From NCBI RefSeq assembly GCF_023241715.1, contig NZ_JALQCW010000068.1, forward strand, positions 1 through 64,000: a DNA stretch of 64,000 nt. The letters run 5' to 3'. The DNA is from Pseudomonas morbosilactucae. Its GTDB lineage: Bacteria; Pseudomonadota; Gammaproteobacteria; Pseudomonadales; Pseudomonadaceae. The position numbers were made by a program, and so were the translations under genes. Positions 7,397 through 15,336 of the stretch are shown here, piece after piece. Each line of letters begins with the position of its first letter. Positions within the stretch are counted from its first letter, which is position 1. The notes under the pieces were generated by a model that saw nothing but the letters and a program-made list of their open reading frames with translations, made no database searches and was not told the DNA's origin.

Positions 7397-7744
7397 GTTT
7401 ATTGTGTCAATTTTCCGTTTTATCCATAAGCGGAATAACCTTGATACCTTGGCGGTTTATTTCGCCTTTTAACTTTCTTTTAAAAAGCGAAGCGTCACCA
7501 GAATGCGGAGCCACTGCACCGCCCCGCGTAGCGGCCACACACCACGTATCCGGCGATTTTCTGCACGGGTACAAGTCCCCGCACATCAAACCACCCTGAT
7601 CGGACTACAAGAGCTTTTAACGCATCGTTTGGAGCGGTTGCGTCAAGCACCGACCCAAACACCCACGGAGTGAGAAAAGCCGGGGCATTCGGTATGATCT
7701 CAGTGATGAAACGAACCCTAAAAAATCACAGGTTAAACGCTACC
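7397..7744. other. Junction interval between plasmid-like and chromosomal DNA
   Basis: About 350 bases without a convincing gene. After motif copy D the composition turns GC-rich near 7490, becomes mixed again around 7700, and then continues into mpg codons at 7745. A frame open from 7473 to 7673 (56 codons from an ATG at 7503, ending LTHRLERLRQAPTQTPTE) could be the tail of a broken gene; I do not recognise it. No tRNA, transposase or clear terminal inverted repeat is visible, so the joining mechanism cannot be read here. Confidence 0.5.
7449..7461 (+). promoter_or_regulatory. Repeated motif TTGGCGGTTTATT, copy D
   Basis: A perfect 13-base copy at the right edge of the AT-rich region, about 30 bases before the composition becomes GC-rich. 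It is not followed by TTGACA. Confidence 0.45.
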
Positions 7745-8128
7745 GTCTTGATCAAGTCGGGCTACCCCTGGGTCGATGCCTTTTCCGGCCCTGCCAGCCT
7801 GGCGCACATGCTCTCGAACAACCCGGACGCCCGCGGCCAGCCGCGCCCCAAACACAAGCTGTGCGCCGGGCAAACCCTGCTGTGCAAAGCCCTGGGGCTC
7901 AAGGTTCCGGCCTGGGATGCCAAGCGTTTCGACCACGAAGCGCTCTGGGTCGAAGACATCGGTGAACCGATCGGCACGATCATCCAGACCACGCGCCTGG
8001 GGATTCCCAAGGGACGCGACGAACACCTGATGTATCGCTTCGTCGACGCCGCCTACGCCCCGTACTGCACGCGGAACCCTCTGCGCAGGGGCCAGGTCGA
8101 AGGACGCGATTACTACCTGATCGATTGA
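7706..8128 (+). pseudogene. mpg: 5'-truncated DNA-3-methyladenine glycosylase (Mpg/AAG family)
   Basis: From residue 14 (VLIKSGYPW) to the end (NPLRRGQVEGRDYYLID) this is the C-terminal half of an AAG-type glycosylase, which removes alkylated bases in base-excision repair. LCAGQTLLCKALGL and the TTRLGIPKGRD segment are typical. Bacterial members are about 220-235 residues; here only ~127 family residues remain. The N-terminal half with the base-flipping tyrosines and catalytic glutamate is missing. The first 13 residues (MKRTLKNHRLNAT), or nearly all of them, come from the joined DNA. The product, if made, should be inactive. The break marks the boundary between the plasmid-like segment and the chromosome. 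Confidence 0.85.
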
Positions 8129-8189
8129 GCGCCCCCAGGCATCCGCCCCACGTTTAGAACCACGTATTCAGAACAATGGAGTTGAATTT

Positions 8190-9506
8190 ATGGGCCCATG
8201 GCTCGATGGCCTGACCGGCTGGTTGACGGCGAACCCGCAGTGGCTGGCCGCTGCAGTATTCATAGTGGCCTGCATCGAATGCCTGGCGATTGCCGGGCTG
8301 ATCGTGCCCGGTACGGTGCTGCTGTTCGCCATTGCCGTATTGGCCGGCAACGGCGCCCTGCCCCTGGGGGAAACGTTGTTGCTCGGGCTGCTCGGCGGGC
8401 TGCTGGGAGATCTGGTGTCGTACCTGCTGGGACGACGCTTCCACCAGGGCATCCGGCGACTGCCCGGCTTGCGCCATCACCCAGAATGGATCAGCGGTGC
8501 CGAGGCTTATTTCCAGCGTTACGGCATCGCCAGCCTGCTGGTGGGGCGCTTTATCGGCCCGCTGCGCCCCATGCTGCCCATGGTCGCCGGCATGTTCGAC
8601 ATGCCTTTTATGCGTTTCTTGGCGGTCAGCGCCCTGGCCGCAACGGGCTGGTCGGTGGCCTACCTGCTGCCCGGCTGGGCCACCGGGGCGGCGATTCGCC
8701 TGCCCTTGCCGGAAGGCTTCTGGCCTCAGGCGGCGGTCGTGGCCGCGAGCCTGGCCGTCTTGCTGGGACTGGGCATCGCCGGCACCCTGCGCCGCCATCG
8801 CCTGGCCACCTTAATGATCGCCGGCCTGAGCCTGTTGATTCTGCTGGGGCTGTTTATCGGCTACCCCTACCTCAGCCAGTTCGACCAGGGCCTGATCGCC
8901 CTGGTGCAAGAACACCGCAGCGAGCCACTGGACCGGATCATGGTGCTGCTGACACAGGTCGGTGAATTCCACGCCATGCTGATCATCAGTGCCGCCCTGA
9001 TCCTGCTCTTGCTGGCCACCCGGCAATGGCGCCAGGCGCTCTTCGCCGGCGCCACCCTGCTGCTCACCGCCCTGGCCAACACCGGCAGCAAATGGTTCTT
9101 CGCCCGGGTGCGCCCTGAAGTCCTGACCGAACCATTGACCACCTACAGCATGCCCAGCGGCCACTCTTCCGGCGCCTTCGCTCTGTTTCTAACCTTGGCG
9201 GTACTGGCCGGGCGCGGCCAGCCGCCGCGTATGCGCCTGACCTGGCTGCTGCTGGGCTGCCTGCCGGCGGCGTCGATCGCCCTCTCGCGGGTCTACCTCG
9301 GCGCCCACTGGCCCAGCGACATTCTGGCGGGCACCATGCTCGCCGCCTGTATCTGTGCCGCCAGCCTGAGCCTGATCCAGCGCCAAGCCCCCTTGGCGGC
9401 CATGCCGGCCAAAGCCTGGTGGCTGGTATTGCCGGCGATGATTGCCCTGTGCGGATTCATGTCGATGCGCCATTTACCCCACGCCCTGATGCGCTATGCC
9501 TATTGA
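8190..9506 (+). CDS. DedA family / PAP2 phosphatase fusion protein
   Basis: A 438-residue inner-membrane protein. Residues ~1-200 are a DedA/SNARE-associated domain (IVPGTVLLF, GDLVSYLLGRRF, RFIGPLRPMLPMVAG), a family linked to lipid-carrier flipping. Residues ~225-415 are a PAP2 acid phosphatase with all three signature motifs: KWFFARVRP, PSGHS and SRVYLGAHWPSD. Such fusions probably dephosphorylate and translocate an undecaprenyl- or phosphatidyl-phosphate. The start ATG has GGAG eight bases upstream. It follows the broken mpg by 61 bases and may have shared its transcript. Substrate is not known from sequence. Confidence 0.88.
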   Translation: MGPWLDGLTGWLTANPQWLAAAVFIVACIECLAIAGLIVPGTVLLFAIAVLAGNGALPLGETLLLGLLGGLLGDLVSYLLGRRFHQGIRRLPGLRHHPEWISGAEAYFQRYGIASLLVGRFIGPLRPMLPMVAGMFDMPFMRFLAVSALAATGWSVAYLLPGWATGAAIRLPLPEGFWPQAAVVAASLAVLLGLGIAGTLRRHRLATLMIAGLSLLILLGLFIGYPYLSQFDQGLIALVQEHRSEPLDRIMVLLTQVGEFHAMLIISAALILLLLATRQWRQALFAGATLLLTALANTGSKWFFARVRPEVLTEPLTTYSMPSGHSSGAFALFLTLAVLAGRGQPPRMRLTWLLLGCLPAASIALSRVYLGAHWPSDILAGTMLAACICAASLSLIQRQAPLAAMPAKAWWLVLPAMIALCGFMSMRHLPHALMRYAY

Positions 9507-9539
9507 GGGCGGTGGACACCGCAGATAACGGCGGGCCAC

Positions 9540-10130
9540 TCAGGTGAACAATTCGCCCTGCAACTGATCCAGCAATGCCTGAATCGCATCCAGGCGTTGC
9601 TGGGGATCGTCCAGTTGCAACAGGTCGATCTTGTCCAGTTCCGAAAAAGGCAACAGATAGGCCAACTGATTGGCCAATGATTGCTGGCCGCTGGCCTCAC
9701 CGCCCATGTTCAGGGCTTCGACCATCGGGTGTTCGGCCAAGGCCTTGAGCAACGCGATCAGGTCGGCGTCTTCATCCAGCAGCGCACGCTCCGGCACCTC
9801 ATCCAGCCACTGCACCTGGGCCAGGATCAGCTGGTCTTTCTGCACCTCACTGCTCAGCACCCGAAAACGCCGCCCGCCCTTGACCCGAATCCCCAGCAGC
9901 CCGTTGCCCTGCTGGTGAAAATCGGTGATCCGCGCTTCACAACCAATCAGCGCATGGCCCTCGGGGGCCAGGCCGACTTCCTGTCCTTCCAGGATGCAGA
10001 CCACGCCAAAGCCGTCGCCCTGTTTCATGCAGCGGCCGATCATGTCCAGGTAGCGCGCCTCGAAGATCTGCAAATCGAGGATGCAGTCGGGAAACAGCAC
10101 CGTGTTCAACGGGAAAAGCGCCAGGCTCAT
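9540..10130 (-). CDS. Lon substrate-binding-domain protein (LON_substr_bdg)
   Basis: A stand-alone protein of 196 residues with the N-terminal (substrate-recognition) domain of Lon protease but no ATPase or protease part: LALFPLNTVLFPDCILDLQIFEARYLDMI at the start, GCEARI and GIRVKGGRRFRVL in the middle, and a helical end. Its biochemical role is not established. The ATG at 10130 is preferred over the one at 10136 because AAGGA is correctly spaced only for the inner one. It follows the LrgB-type gene by about 10 bases on the same strand and is probably in that operon. Confidence 0.85.
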   Translation of the reverse strand: MSLALFPLNTVLFPDCILDLQIFEARYLDMIGRCMKQGDGFGVVCILEGQEVGLAPEGHALIGCEARITDFHQQGNGLLGIRVKGGRRFRVLSSEVQKDQLILAQVQWLDEVPERALLDEDADLIALLKALAEHPMVEALNMGGEASGQQSLANQLAYLLPFSELDKIDLLQLDDPQQRLDAIQALLDQLQGELFT

Positions 10131-10140
10131 ACACACATCC

Positions 10141-10857
10141 TTAAACCACCAATGACACCGCCAACGGCAGCAATACTGCCGTGGCCACCCCCATCAAACT
10201 CATGGCCAGCGCCGCGAAGGCGCCGCACTCGTCACTTTCCTGCAGGGCCACCGAGGTGCCCACCGCGTGCGCCGTCATGCCCAGGGCCATGCCCCGCGCC
10301 TCCGGACTATGGACGCCCAGGCGATTGAGCAACGCTGGGCCGACAATCGCCCCCACCACCCCGGTGATCAGCACAAACACCGCCGCCAGCGCCGCCACGC
10401 CGCCGATCTGCTCAGCCACCAGCATGGCAATGGGCGAAGTGACCGACTTGGGCGCCATGGTCATCAAAATCATGTGCTCGGCACCGAACCACCAGCCCAG
10501 CAGCACACCCAACCCGGTGGCCACTACCCCACCCACCACCAGCGTAGTAAAAACTGGCCAGAACAACTGGCGAATCCGTCGCAGATTGAGGTACAGCGGC
10601 ACCGCCAGGGCCACCGTGGCCGGCCCCAGGAGAATGCTCAGAATCTCGGTGCTCTTGCGGTACTCGGCGTACGTCAGGCCGCAGCCGAGCAACACGCCAA
10701 TCACCAGCAACATGGACACCAGCACCGGTTGCAGGAAGATCCAGCGGGTTTTCTCGAACGCCGCCAGCACCAGTTGATAGGCACCCAAGGTGATGCCGAT
10801 GCCAAACAGCGGGTGATGAATCACTGCAGCCCAGGCGCCTTGCCAGTCGAGGGTCAT
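10141..10857 (-). CDS. LrgB/CidB family membrane protein
   Basis: A 238-residue multi-pass membrane protein of the LrgB/CidB family, which works with a small LrgA/CidA partner in murein-hydrolase export, overflow-metabolite transport or controlled lysis. Typical segments are LGPATVALAVPLY, PKSVTSPIAM and the ending GMTAHAVGTSVALQ...AALAMSLMGVATAVLLPL. The gene overlaps the upstream LrgA-type gene by ATGA, so the two are coupled. Confidence 0.88.
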   Translation of the reverse strand: MTLDWQGAWAAVIHHPLFGIGITLGAYQLVLAAFEKTRWIFLQPVLVSMLLVIGVLLGCGLTYAEYRKSTEILSILLGPATVALAVPLYLNLRRIRQLFWPVFTTLVVGGVVATGLGVLLGWWFGAEHMILMTMAPKSVTSPIAMLVAEQIGGVAALAAVFVLITGVVGAIVGPALLNRLGVHSPEARGMALGMTAHAVGTSVALQESDECGAFAALAMSLMGVATAVLLPLAVSLVV

Positions 10858-11216
10858 TGCTCGCCCTCCTTGTGCACCTGGCGCTTGACCAGTTTCTGCA
10901 TCAGCACCCCGACAAACCCCATGGAAATCACCAGGGACAACACCAGCGCCCCAGTGATTGCCCAGAAGTCCGCGGCAATGTCCCGGGCATAGACCATCAC
11001 CCCCACTGCCGGCGGCACCAGCAGCAATGGCAGGTAACGCAGCAAGCTGCTGGCCGCTTGGTTCAGCGGCTCTCCCACTTCACCGCGGACCACCAGGTAC
11101 ACCAGCAATAGCAGAAGGCCGATGATCGGCCCCGGCAGCACGGGCACTATCAGGTGATTGAGCGCCGTGCCAAGCAATTGAAAGAGCACCAGCCATGTCA
11201 GACCTCGTAACAACAT
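10854..11216 (-). CDS. LrgA/CidA family membrane protein
   Basis: A 120-residue protein with four hydrophobic segments and the family-typical GTALNHLIVPVLPGPIIGLLLLL. These holin-like proteins pair with LrgB/CidB. I start at ATG 11216 because GAGGG lies at the right distance; the frame is open further upstream but adds a non-hydrophobic, unlikely extension. It is the first gene of a three-gene leftward unit with the LrgB-type gene and the Lon-domain gene, and is divergent from the MaoC gene. Confidence 0.85.
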   Translation of the reverse strand: MLLRGLTWLVLFQLLGTALNHLIVPVLPGPIIGLLLLLVYLVVRGEVGEPLNQAASSLLRYLPLLLVPPAVGVMVYARDIAADFWAITGALVLSLVISMGFVGVLMQKLVKRQVHKEGEQ

Positions 11217-11396
11217 CCCGCGTCCCTCGCAAAAACCGTCGCGCATTATAAGCACGCGCCCGCTATGCACCGGCATTCGCCAAAAGCATGGAGGGTTGAC
11301 CCGACCCAATGGCCATGTTGATCTAAAGTGGATGTCTGGGGCTCAGGCCCACGCCGCTTGAACACTACAAAAGCCGATGAACCAAGGAGAGTCTCA

Positions 11397-11852
11397 ATGC
11401 CCTATGTTCCTGTTGCAGAGCTCAAAGATTATGTCGGGAAGGAACTTGGACGTTCCGAATGGCTCACCATCGATCAGGAGCGTATCAACCTGTTTGCCGA
11501 AGCCACGGGGGACTTTCAGTTCATTCACGTGGACCCGGTCAAGGCCGCGCAAACCCCATTCGGCAGCACCATTGCCCACGGTTTCCTCTCGCTGTCACTG
11601 ATTCCGAAATTGATGGAAGACATCCTCGTCCTGCCGGAAAACCTGAAGATGGTGGTCAACTACGGCCTGGACAGTGTGCGCTTCATCCAGCCTGTGAAAG
11701 TCGACTCCAAGGTACGGCTCAAGGTCGAACTGACCGAAGTCCTGGAAAAGAAACCCGGCCAGTGGCTGCTCAAGGCCACCGCCACCCTGGAAATCGAAGG
11801 CCAGGAAAAGCCCGCCTATATCGCCGAGCCCCTGTCCCTCTGCTTTGTCTGA
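11397..11852 (+). CDS. MaoC-like (R)-enoyl-CoA hydratase/dehydratase
   Basis: A 151-residue single-hotdog protein with the hydratase motif: FAEATGDFQFIHVDPVKA, then FGSTIAHGFLSLSL, containing the expected catalytic Asp and His. Such enzymes hydrate trans-2-enoyl-CoA to (R)-3-hydroxyacyl-CoA and can link beta-oxidation to polyhydroxyalkanoate or other lipid products. The start has AAGGAG at 11384-11389. The gene stands alone, divergent from the lrgA-type gene. The exact substrate cannot be read from sequence. Confidence 0.88.
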   Translation: MPYVPVAELKDYVGKELGRSEWLTIDQERINLFAEATGDFQFIHVDPVKAAQTPFGSTIAHGFLSLSLIPKLMEDILVLPENLKMVVNYGLDSVRFIQPVKVDSKVRLKVELTEVLEKKPGQWLLKATATLEIEGQEKPAYIAEPLSLCFV

Positions 11853-11953
11853 AGCCCCTGGGTGCGAACAGCCCGCGCTGTTTCGCACCGCCTCTCTATA
11901 TATAAGTCACAAGCCTGCGGCATACTCGGTCCCCTAATTACCAGGATCCCCTT

Positions 11954-13671
11954 ATGCGCTCACTTGTACCCCTGACGCTGACCCTGTTGCTTGCCGCTTG
12001 CGGCGATGGCGAATCCCTCCTGCCGCCCGATGCTCGGCTGCCGGACGGCGGGCGCTATCGCGGCGAGTTGGTCAACGGGTTGCTCCAGGGCCAGGGACGC
12101 ATCGATTACCCCAATGGCAGTTGGTACGCCGGCCAGTTCGAAAACGGTCAATGGCATGGCCAGGGCGAATGGCACGGCAGCAACGGCGAGGTCTATCGCG
12201 GCCAGTTCCAACAGGGCCTGTTTCACGGCCAGGGCAGCCTGACCACCAAGGACAGCAGCTACAGCGGCGGTTTCAAGCTGGGCCGGCGTGACGGCGAAGG
12301 CACCCTCAAAGAAGGCGGCATGACCTATCGCGGCGAGTTCAAGGCCGACCTGTATTCGGGCCTCGGGCGCCTCGAACTGGAAGACGGCAGCCAATACCAG
12401 GGTCAGTTCACCCGGGGCAAACCCAACGGCGAGGGCCAACGCAGCGACGCCAGCGGCAACCAGTTCAGCGGCCGTTTCGTCAACGGCCAACTGGAGGGCC
12501 CAGGCACCTTCAACAGCGCCGAAGGCGACATCTACGTCGGCGGCTTCAAACAAAACCAACTCAATGGCAAAGGCCGTTATGAAAACGCCGACGGCGACGT
12601 CTGGATCGGGCAGTTCAAGGAAGGTGCCCTCAGCGGTCGCGGCGAACTGATCGGTGTCGACGGCAGCCACTACGTGGGCCAATTCAGCGACTGGCGCTTC
12701 AGCGGCCAGGGACGCCTGAACCTCACCGACGGCAGCTTCTACATCGGCGGCTTCGACAGCGATAACTATCAGGGCCACGGCGTGCTGGTGCTGCGCGACG
12801 GCTCGGTGCAAAGCGGTGACTGGATCAACGGACTGCGGGTCCGCGACGCCGACGGCAAGCTGCTGCCCGACCCGCTGGAGCTCGGTTTACTGGCCCAGGG
12901 CCGCCTGCTGGACCAGGCCCTCACTGGCCTGCCCGCATCTACCCCGGCCATCGAACTCTACAGCCTGACCCTGGCCGGTGACGGCAAACAAAGCGTGTTC
13001 CTGCGTGAGGCCGACTACGTCAGCAACATGCTGGCCTCACGCTTCGGCGCCTACGGCCAGGTGCGCCTGGTGAACCATCGCGACCACCTGGCGACCGGCC
13101 CATGGCCACCCGAGAAAACCTGCACCGTGCGGCCCAGGCCCTGGCAGAACGCAGCGGCCCGGAAGACCTGGTGTTCATCTACCTGACCAGCCACGGCACC
13201 AGCGCCCATGAACTGGTGCTCGACCAGCCGCGCCTGGAGCTGGCCGACCTGCCGGCGGACGAGCTGGCCACCGCCCTCGCCCCGCTGAAGAACCGCGACA
13301 AGATCGTGGTGATTTCTGCCTGCTATTCCGGCGGTTTCATCCCCGCGCTGAAGGACGAACGAACCCTGGTCATGACCGCCTCCAAGGCCGATCGAGTGTC
13401 CTTCGGCTGCTCCGAGGAGGCGGACTTCACCTACTTCGGCGACGCCCTGTTCGCCCAGGCGCTGAACCAGACCGACGACCTGGAGCAAGCCTTCAAGCTG
13501 GCCCGGGCCACCGTCGCCGAACGTGAACAGGCCGACAACTTCGAAGCCTCCGAACCACAAATCTGGGCCCCCAAAGGCGTGATCACCCATTGGCAACAGT
13601 TACGCAAACAGCAAGCACGAAAGGCACTACAAAGTGTCTCTATAGGCAGCACGGAAGCGAAGAGCAACTAA
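11954..13671 (+). pseudogene. MORN-repeat / caspase-like (C13-type) peptidase, frameshifted
   Basis: The first frame (11954-13186) encodes a lipoprotein-type signal (LTLLLAACGDGES, cysteine at residue 16) followed by about a dozen MORN repeats (patterns such as YRGEFxxGxxxGxG) and the start of a peptidase domain up to LVNHRDHLATGP. The second frame (12-bp-overlapping family continuation from about 13100 to 13671) carries the caspase-fold peptidase core with the catalytic pair in YLTSHGT and ISACYSGG. The shift to the +1 frame occurs near GGCCCATGG (13097-13105), as if one C were missing. Without it, one protein of about 572 residues would result. MORN repeats commonly bind membranes or proteins; C13 peptidases are cysteine proteases. 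It may be a true pseudogene or a one-base sequencing error. Confidence 0.8.
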
Positions 13672-13700
13672 GCTGAAACTGTATCAAGGGGGAACTCATC

Positions 13701-14342
13701 ATGTACTTGACGCCTCAGCACATTCTGCTCGCGGGGGCCTCCGGCCTCACCGGTGAGCACTTGCTCGACCGCCTGCTCAACGAACCCACCGTCACCCGCG
13801 TCCTGGCACCCAGCAGGCGCCCACTGGCCGAACATCCGCACCTGGAAAACCCGGTCGGCGACCCCGCCGTCTTTCTGCCACAACTCAGCGGCCGGGTGGA
13901 CATCGCCTTCTGCTGCCTGGGCACCACCATCAAGCTGGCGGGTTCGGAAGCGGCGTTCCGCGCCGTGGACCTGGACATGGTAGTAGCCTTCGGCAAACGC
14001 GCACGGGAAATGGGCGCACGGCACCTGATCGTGATCAGCGCCTTGGGCGCTGATGCCAAGTCGTCGATTTTCTATAACCGCGTCAAAGGTGAAATGGAGC
14101 AGGCGCTGAAGGCCCAGGGCTGGCCACAACTGACTATTTGCCGACCTTCGTTGCTGCTGGGCGAGCGGATCGAACCACGCCTGAGTGAGCAATTGGCCGG
14201 CCCGTTGTCACGCCTGATTCCCGGTAAATACCACGGCATCGAAGCCTGCCAACTGGCCCGGGCCATGTGGCGCCTGGCCCTGGAAGAGCAAGACGGCGTG
14301 CGGGTCATCGAGTCGGATGAGCTGCGCAAACTGGGCAAGTGA
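13701..14342 (+). CDS. NAD(P)-binding short-chain-type oxidoreductase
   Basis: A 213-residue Rossmann-fold protein with the nucleotide-binding start ILLAGASGLTGEHLLDRLL and a segment typical of the atypical SDR/HTATIP2-like group: HLIVISALGADAKSSIFYNRVKGEMEQALKAQG, then LTICRPSLLLGER. YNRVKGEME supplies the Y-x3-K pair. The physiological substrate is unknown. It lies 30 bases after the MORN-caspase gene on the same strand and may share its transcript. A REP palindrome follows it. Confidence 0.85.
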   Translation: MYLTPQHILLAGASGLTGEHLLDRLLNEPTVTRVLAPSRRPLAEHPHLENPVGDPAVFLPQLSGRVDIAFCCLGTTIKLAGSEAAFRAVDLDMVVAFGKRAREMGARHLIVISALGADAKSSIFYNRVKGEMEQALKAQGWPQLTICRPSLLLGERIEPRLSEQLAGPLSRLIPGKYHGIEACQLARAMWRLALEEQDGVRVIESDELRKLGK

Positions 14343-14357
14343 TGAAAGTGAGATGAG

Positions 14358-14383
14358 GCTATCGCCGGCAAGCCGGCTCCAAC
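14358..14383. repeat. REP palindrome (single)
   Basis: The palindromic core GCCGGCAAGCCGGC with flanking CTCC is the classic Pseudomonas REP element, here between the convergent oxidoreductase and YceK-type genes. Confidence 0.8.
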
Positions 14384-14423
14384 GAGGGGGCGGTTTGTCG
14401 GAGTAGCGCATTAAAGTCGTCCG

Positions 14424-14711
14424 TTATAGGCCGCCCGTAGCCTGAAACCCCACCCCCAAGACCGTCAAGACCGACAGCGGCAACAGCAGCGTGTCGAGCA
14501 AGGCGCTGGCCGGCAGATCGAGGCCCGGATAACTCGGCGCTTCGGCACCAAACCTGTCCATGGCGCAGCAACCGCCCTGCATCGCGTAGAGGTCCAGACG
14601 GGTTCCCGAATACACCACCGGCGCGCCTGGCTGCGCCGCATCGAGCGTACGCACCGTGGCACAACCGCCCAGTTGCAGGGCGATCAAGGCCAGCAACAGG
14701 CCCTTATTCAT
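14424..14711 (-). CDS. YceK/YidQ-type lipoprotein
   Basis: A 95-residue lipoprotein: signal peptide and lipobox LQLGGC (Cys17), then ATVRTLD...VYSGTRLDLYAM, DRFGAEAPSYPGLDLPASALLDTLLLPLSV, the pattern of the YceK/YidQ outer-membrane lipoprotein family. The function of the family is not known. Its ATG overlaps the end of ubiX by 8 bases, making it the last gene of an mpl-ubiX-yceK leftward unit. Confidence 0.85.
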   Translation of the reverse strand: MNKGLLLALIALQLGGCATVRTLDAAQPGAPVVYSGTRLDLYAMQGGCCAMDRFGAEAPSYPGLDLPASALLDTLLLPLSVLTVLGVGFQATGGL

Positions 14712-15336
14712 CGCTGCTCAAATGGTGCTCTCCCCAGCGCGGCAGCATGTCTTGAGGGATATTCAGCAGGTTGAGAATCCGCGCCACCACAAAGTCCACC
14801 AGGTCGTCGATGGTCTGCGGCTGGTGATAGAAGCCCGGCGACGCCGGCAGGATGGTCACCCCCAGGTTCGACAGCTTGAGCATGTGCTCCAAGTGAATAC
14901 TGGAGTACGGCGCCTCGCGAGGCACCAGGATCAACTGGCGGCGCTCCTTCAAGGTCACGTCGGCGGCGCGTTCGATCAGGTTGTTGCACGCCCCCGTGGC
15001 AATGGCCGACAAGGTGCCCGTGGAGCACGGCACCACCACCATCGCTGCCGGCGAACCGGAGCCGGACGCCACCGGGGACATCCAGTCTTCCTTGCCGTAG
15101 ACACGAATCTGCCCCGCCGCCGCACCGGTGTACTCGGTGAGGAAGGCCTGCATCATCTGGGTCTTGGGCGGCAGCGAGACATCCGTCTCGGTGGCCAGCA
15201 CCAACTGCGCAGCCTTGGAGATCAGAAAGTGCACCTCGCGATCTTCCCGCACCAGGCAGTCCAGCAGGCGCAGGCCGTACTGGGCGCCTGAAGCACCGGT
15301 CATGGCCAGGGTGATGCGTTCCGGACCATTGTTCAT
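14704..15336 (-). CDS. ubiX: Flavin prenyltransferase UbiX
   Basis: A 210-residue flavoprotein that prenylates FMN with dimethylallyl phosphate to make the cofactor of the UbiD decarboxylase, used in ubiquinone synthesis. Family signatures are ITLAMTGASGAQYGLRLLDCL, VVVPCSTGTLSAIATGACNNLIERAADV and ILVPREAPYSSIHLEHMLKLSNLGVTILPA. Length is normal. The ATG overlaps the mpl stop (ATGA). Confidence 0.95.
   Translation of the reverse strand: MNNGPERITLAMTGASGAQYGLRLLDCLVREDREVHFLISKAAQLVLATETDVSLPPKTQMMQAFLTEYTGAAAGQIRVYGKEDWMSPVASGSGSPAAMVVVPCSTGTLSAIATGACNNLIERAADVTLKERRQLILVPREAPYSSIHLEHMLKLSNLGVTILPASPGFYHQPQTIDDLVDFVVARILNLLNIPQDMLPRWGEHHLSSDE

Noticed and set aside
7397..7744. tRNA gene or att site at the plasmid-chromosome junction
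   Set aside because: No tRNA cloverleaf, direct repeat or integrase gene could be recognised in this interval.
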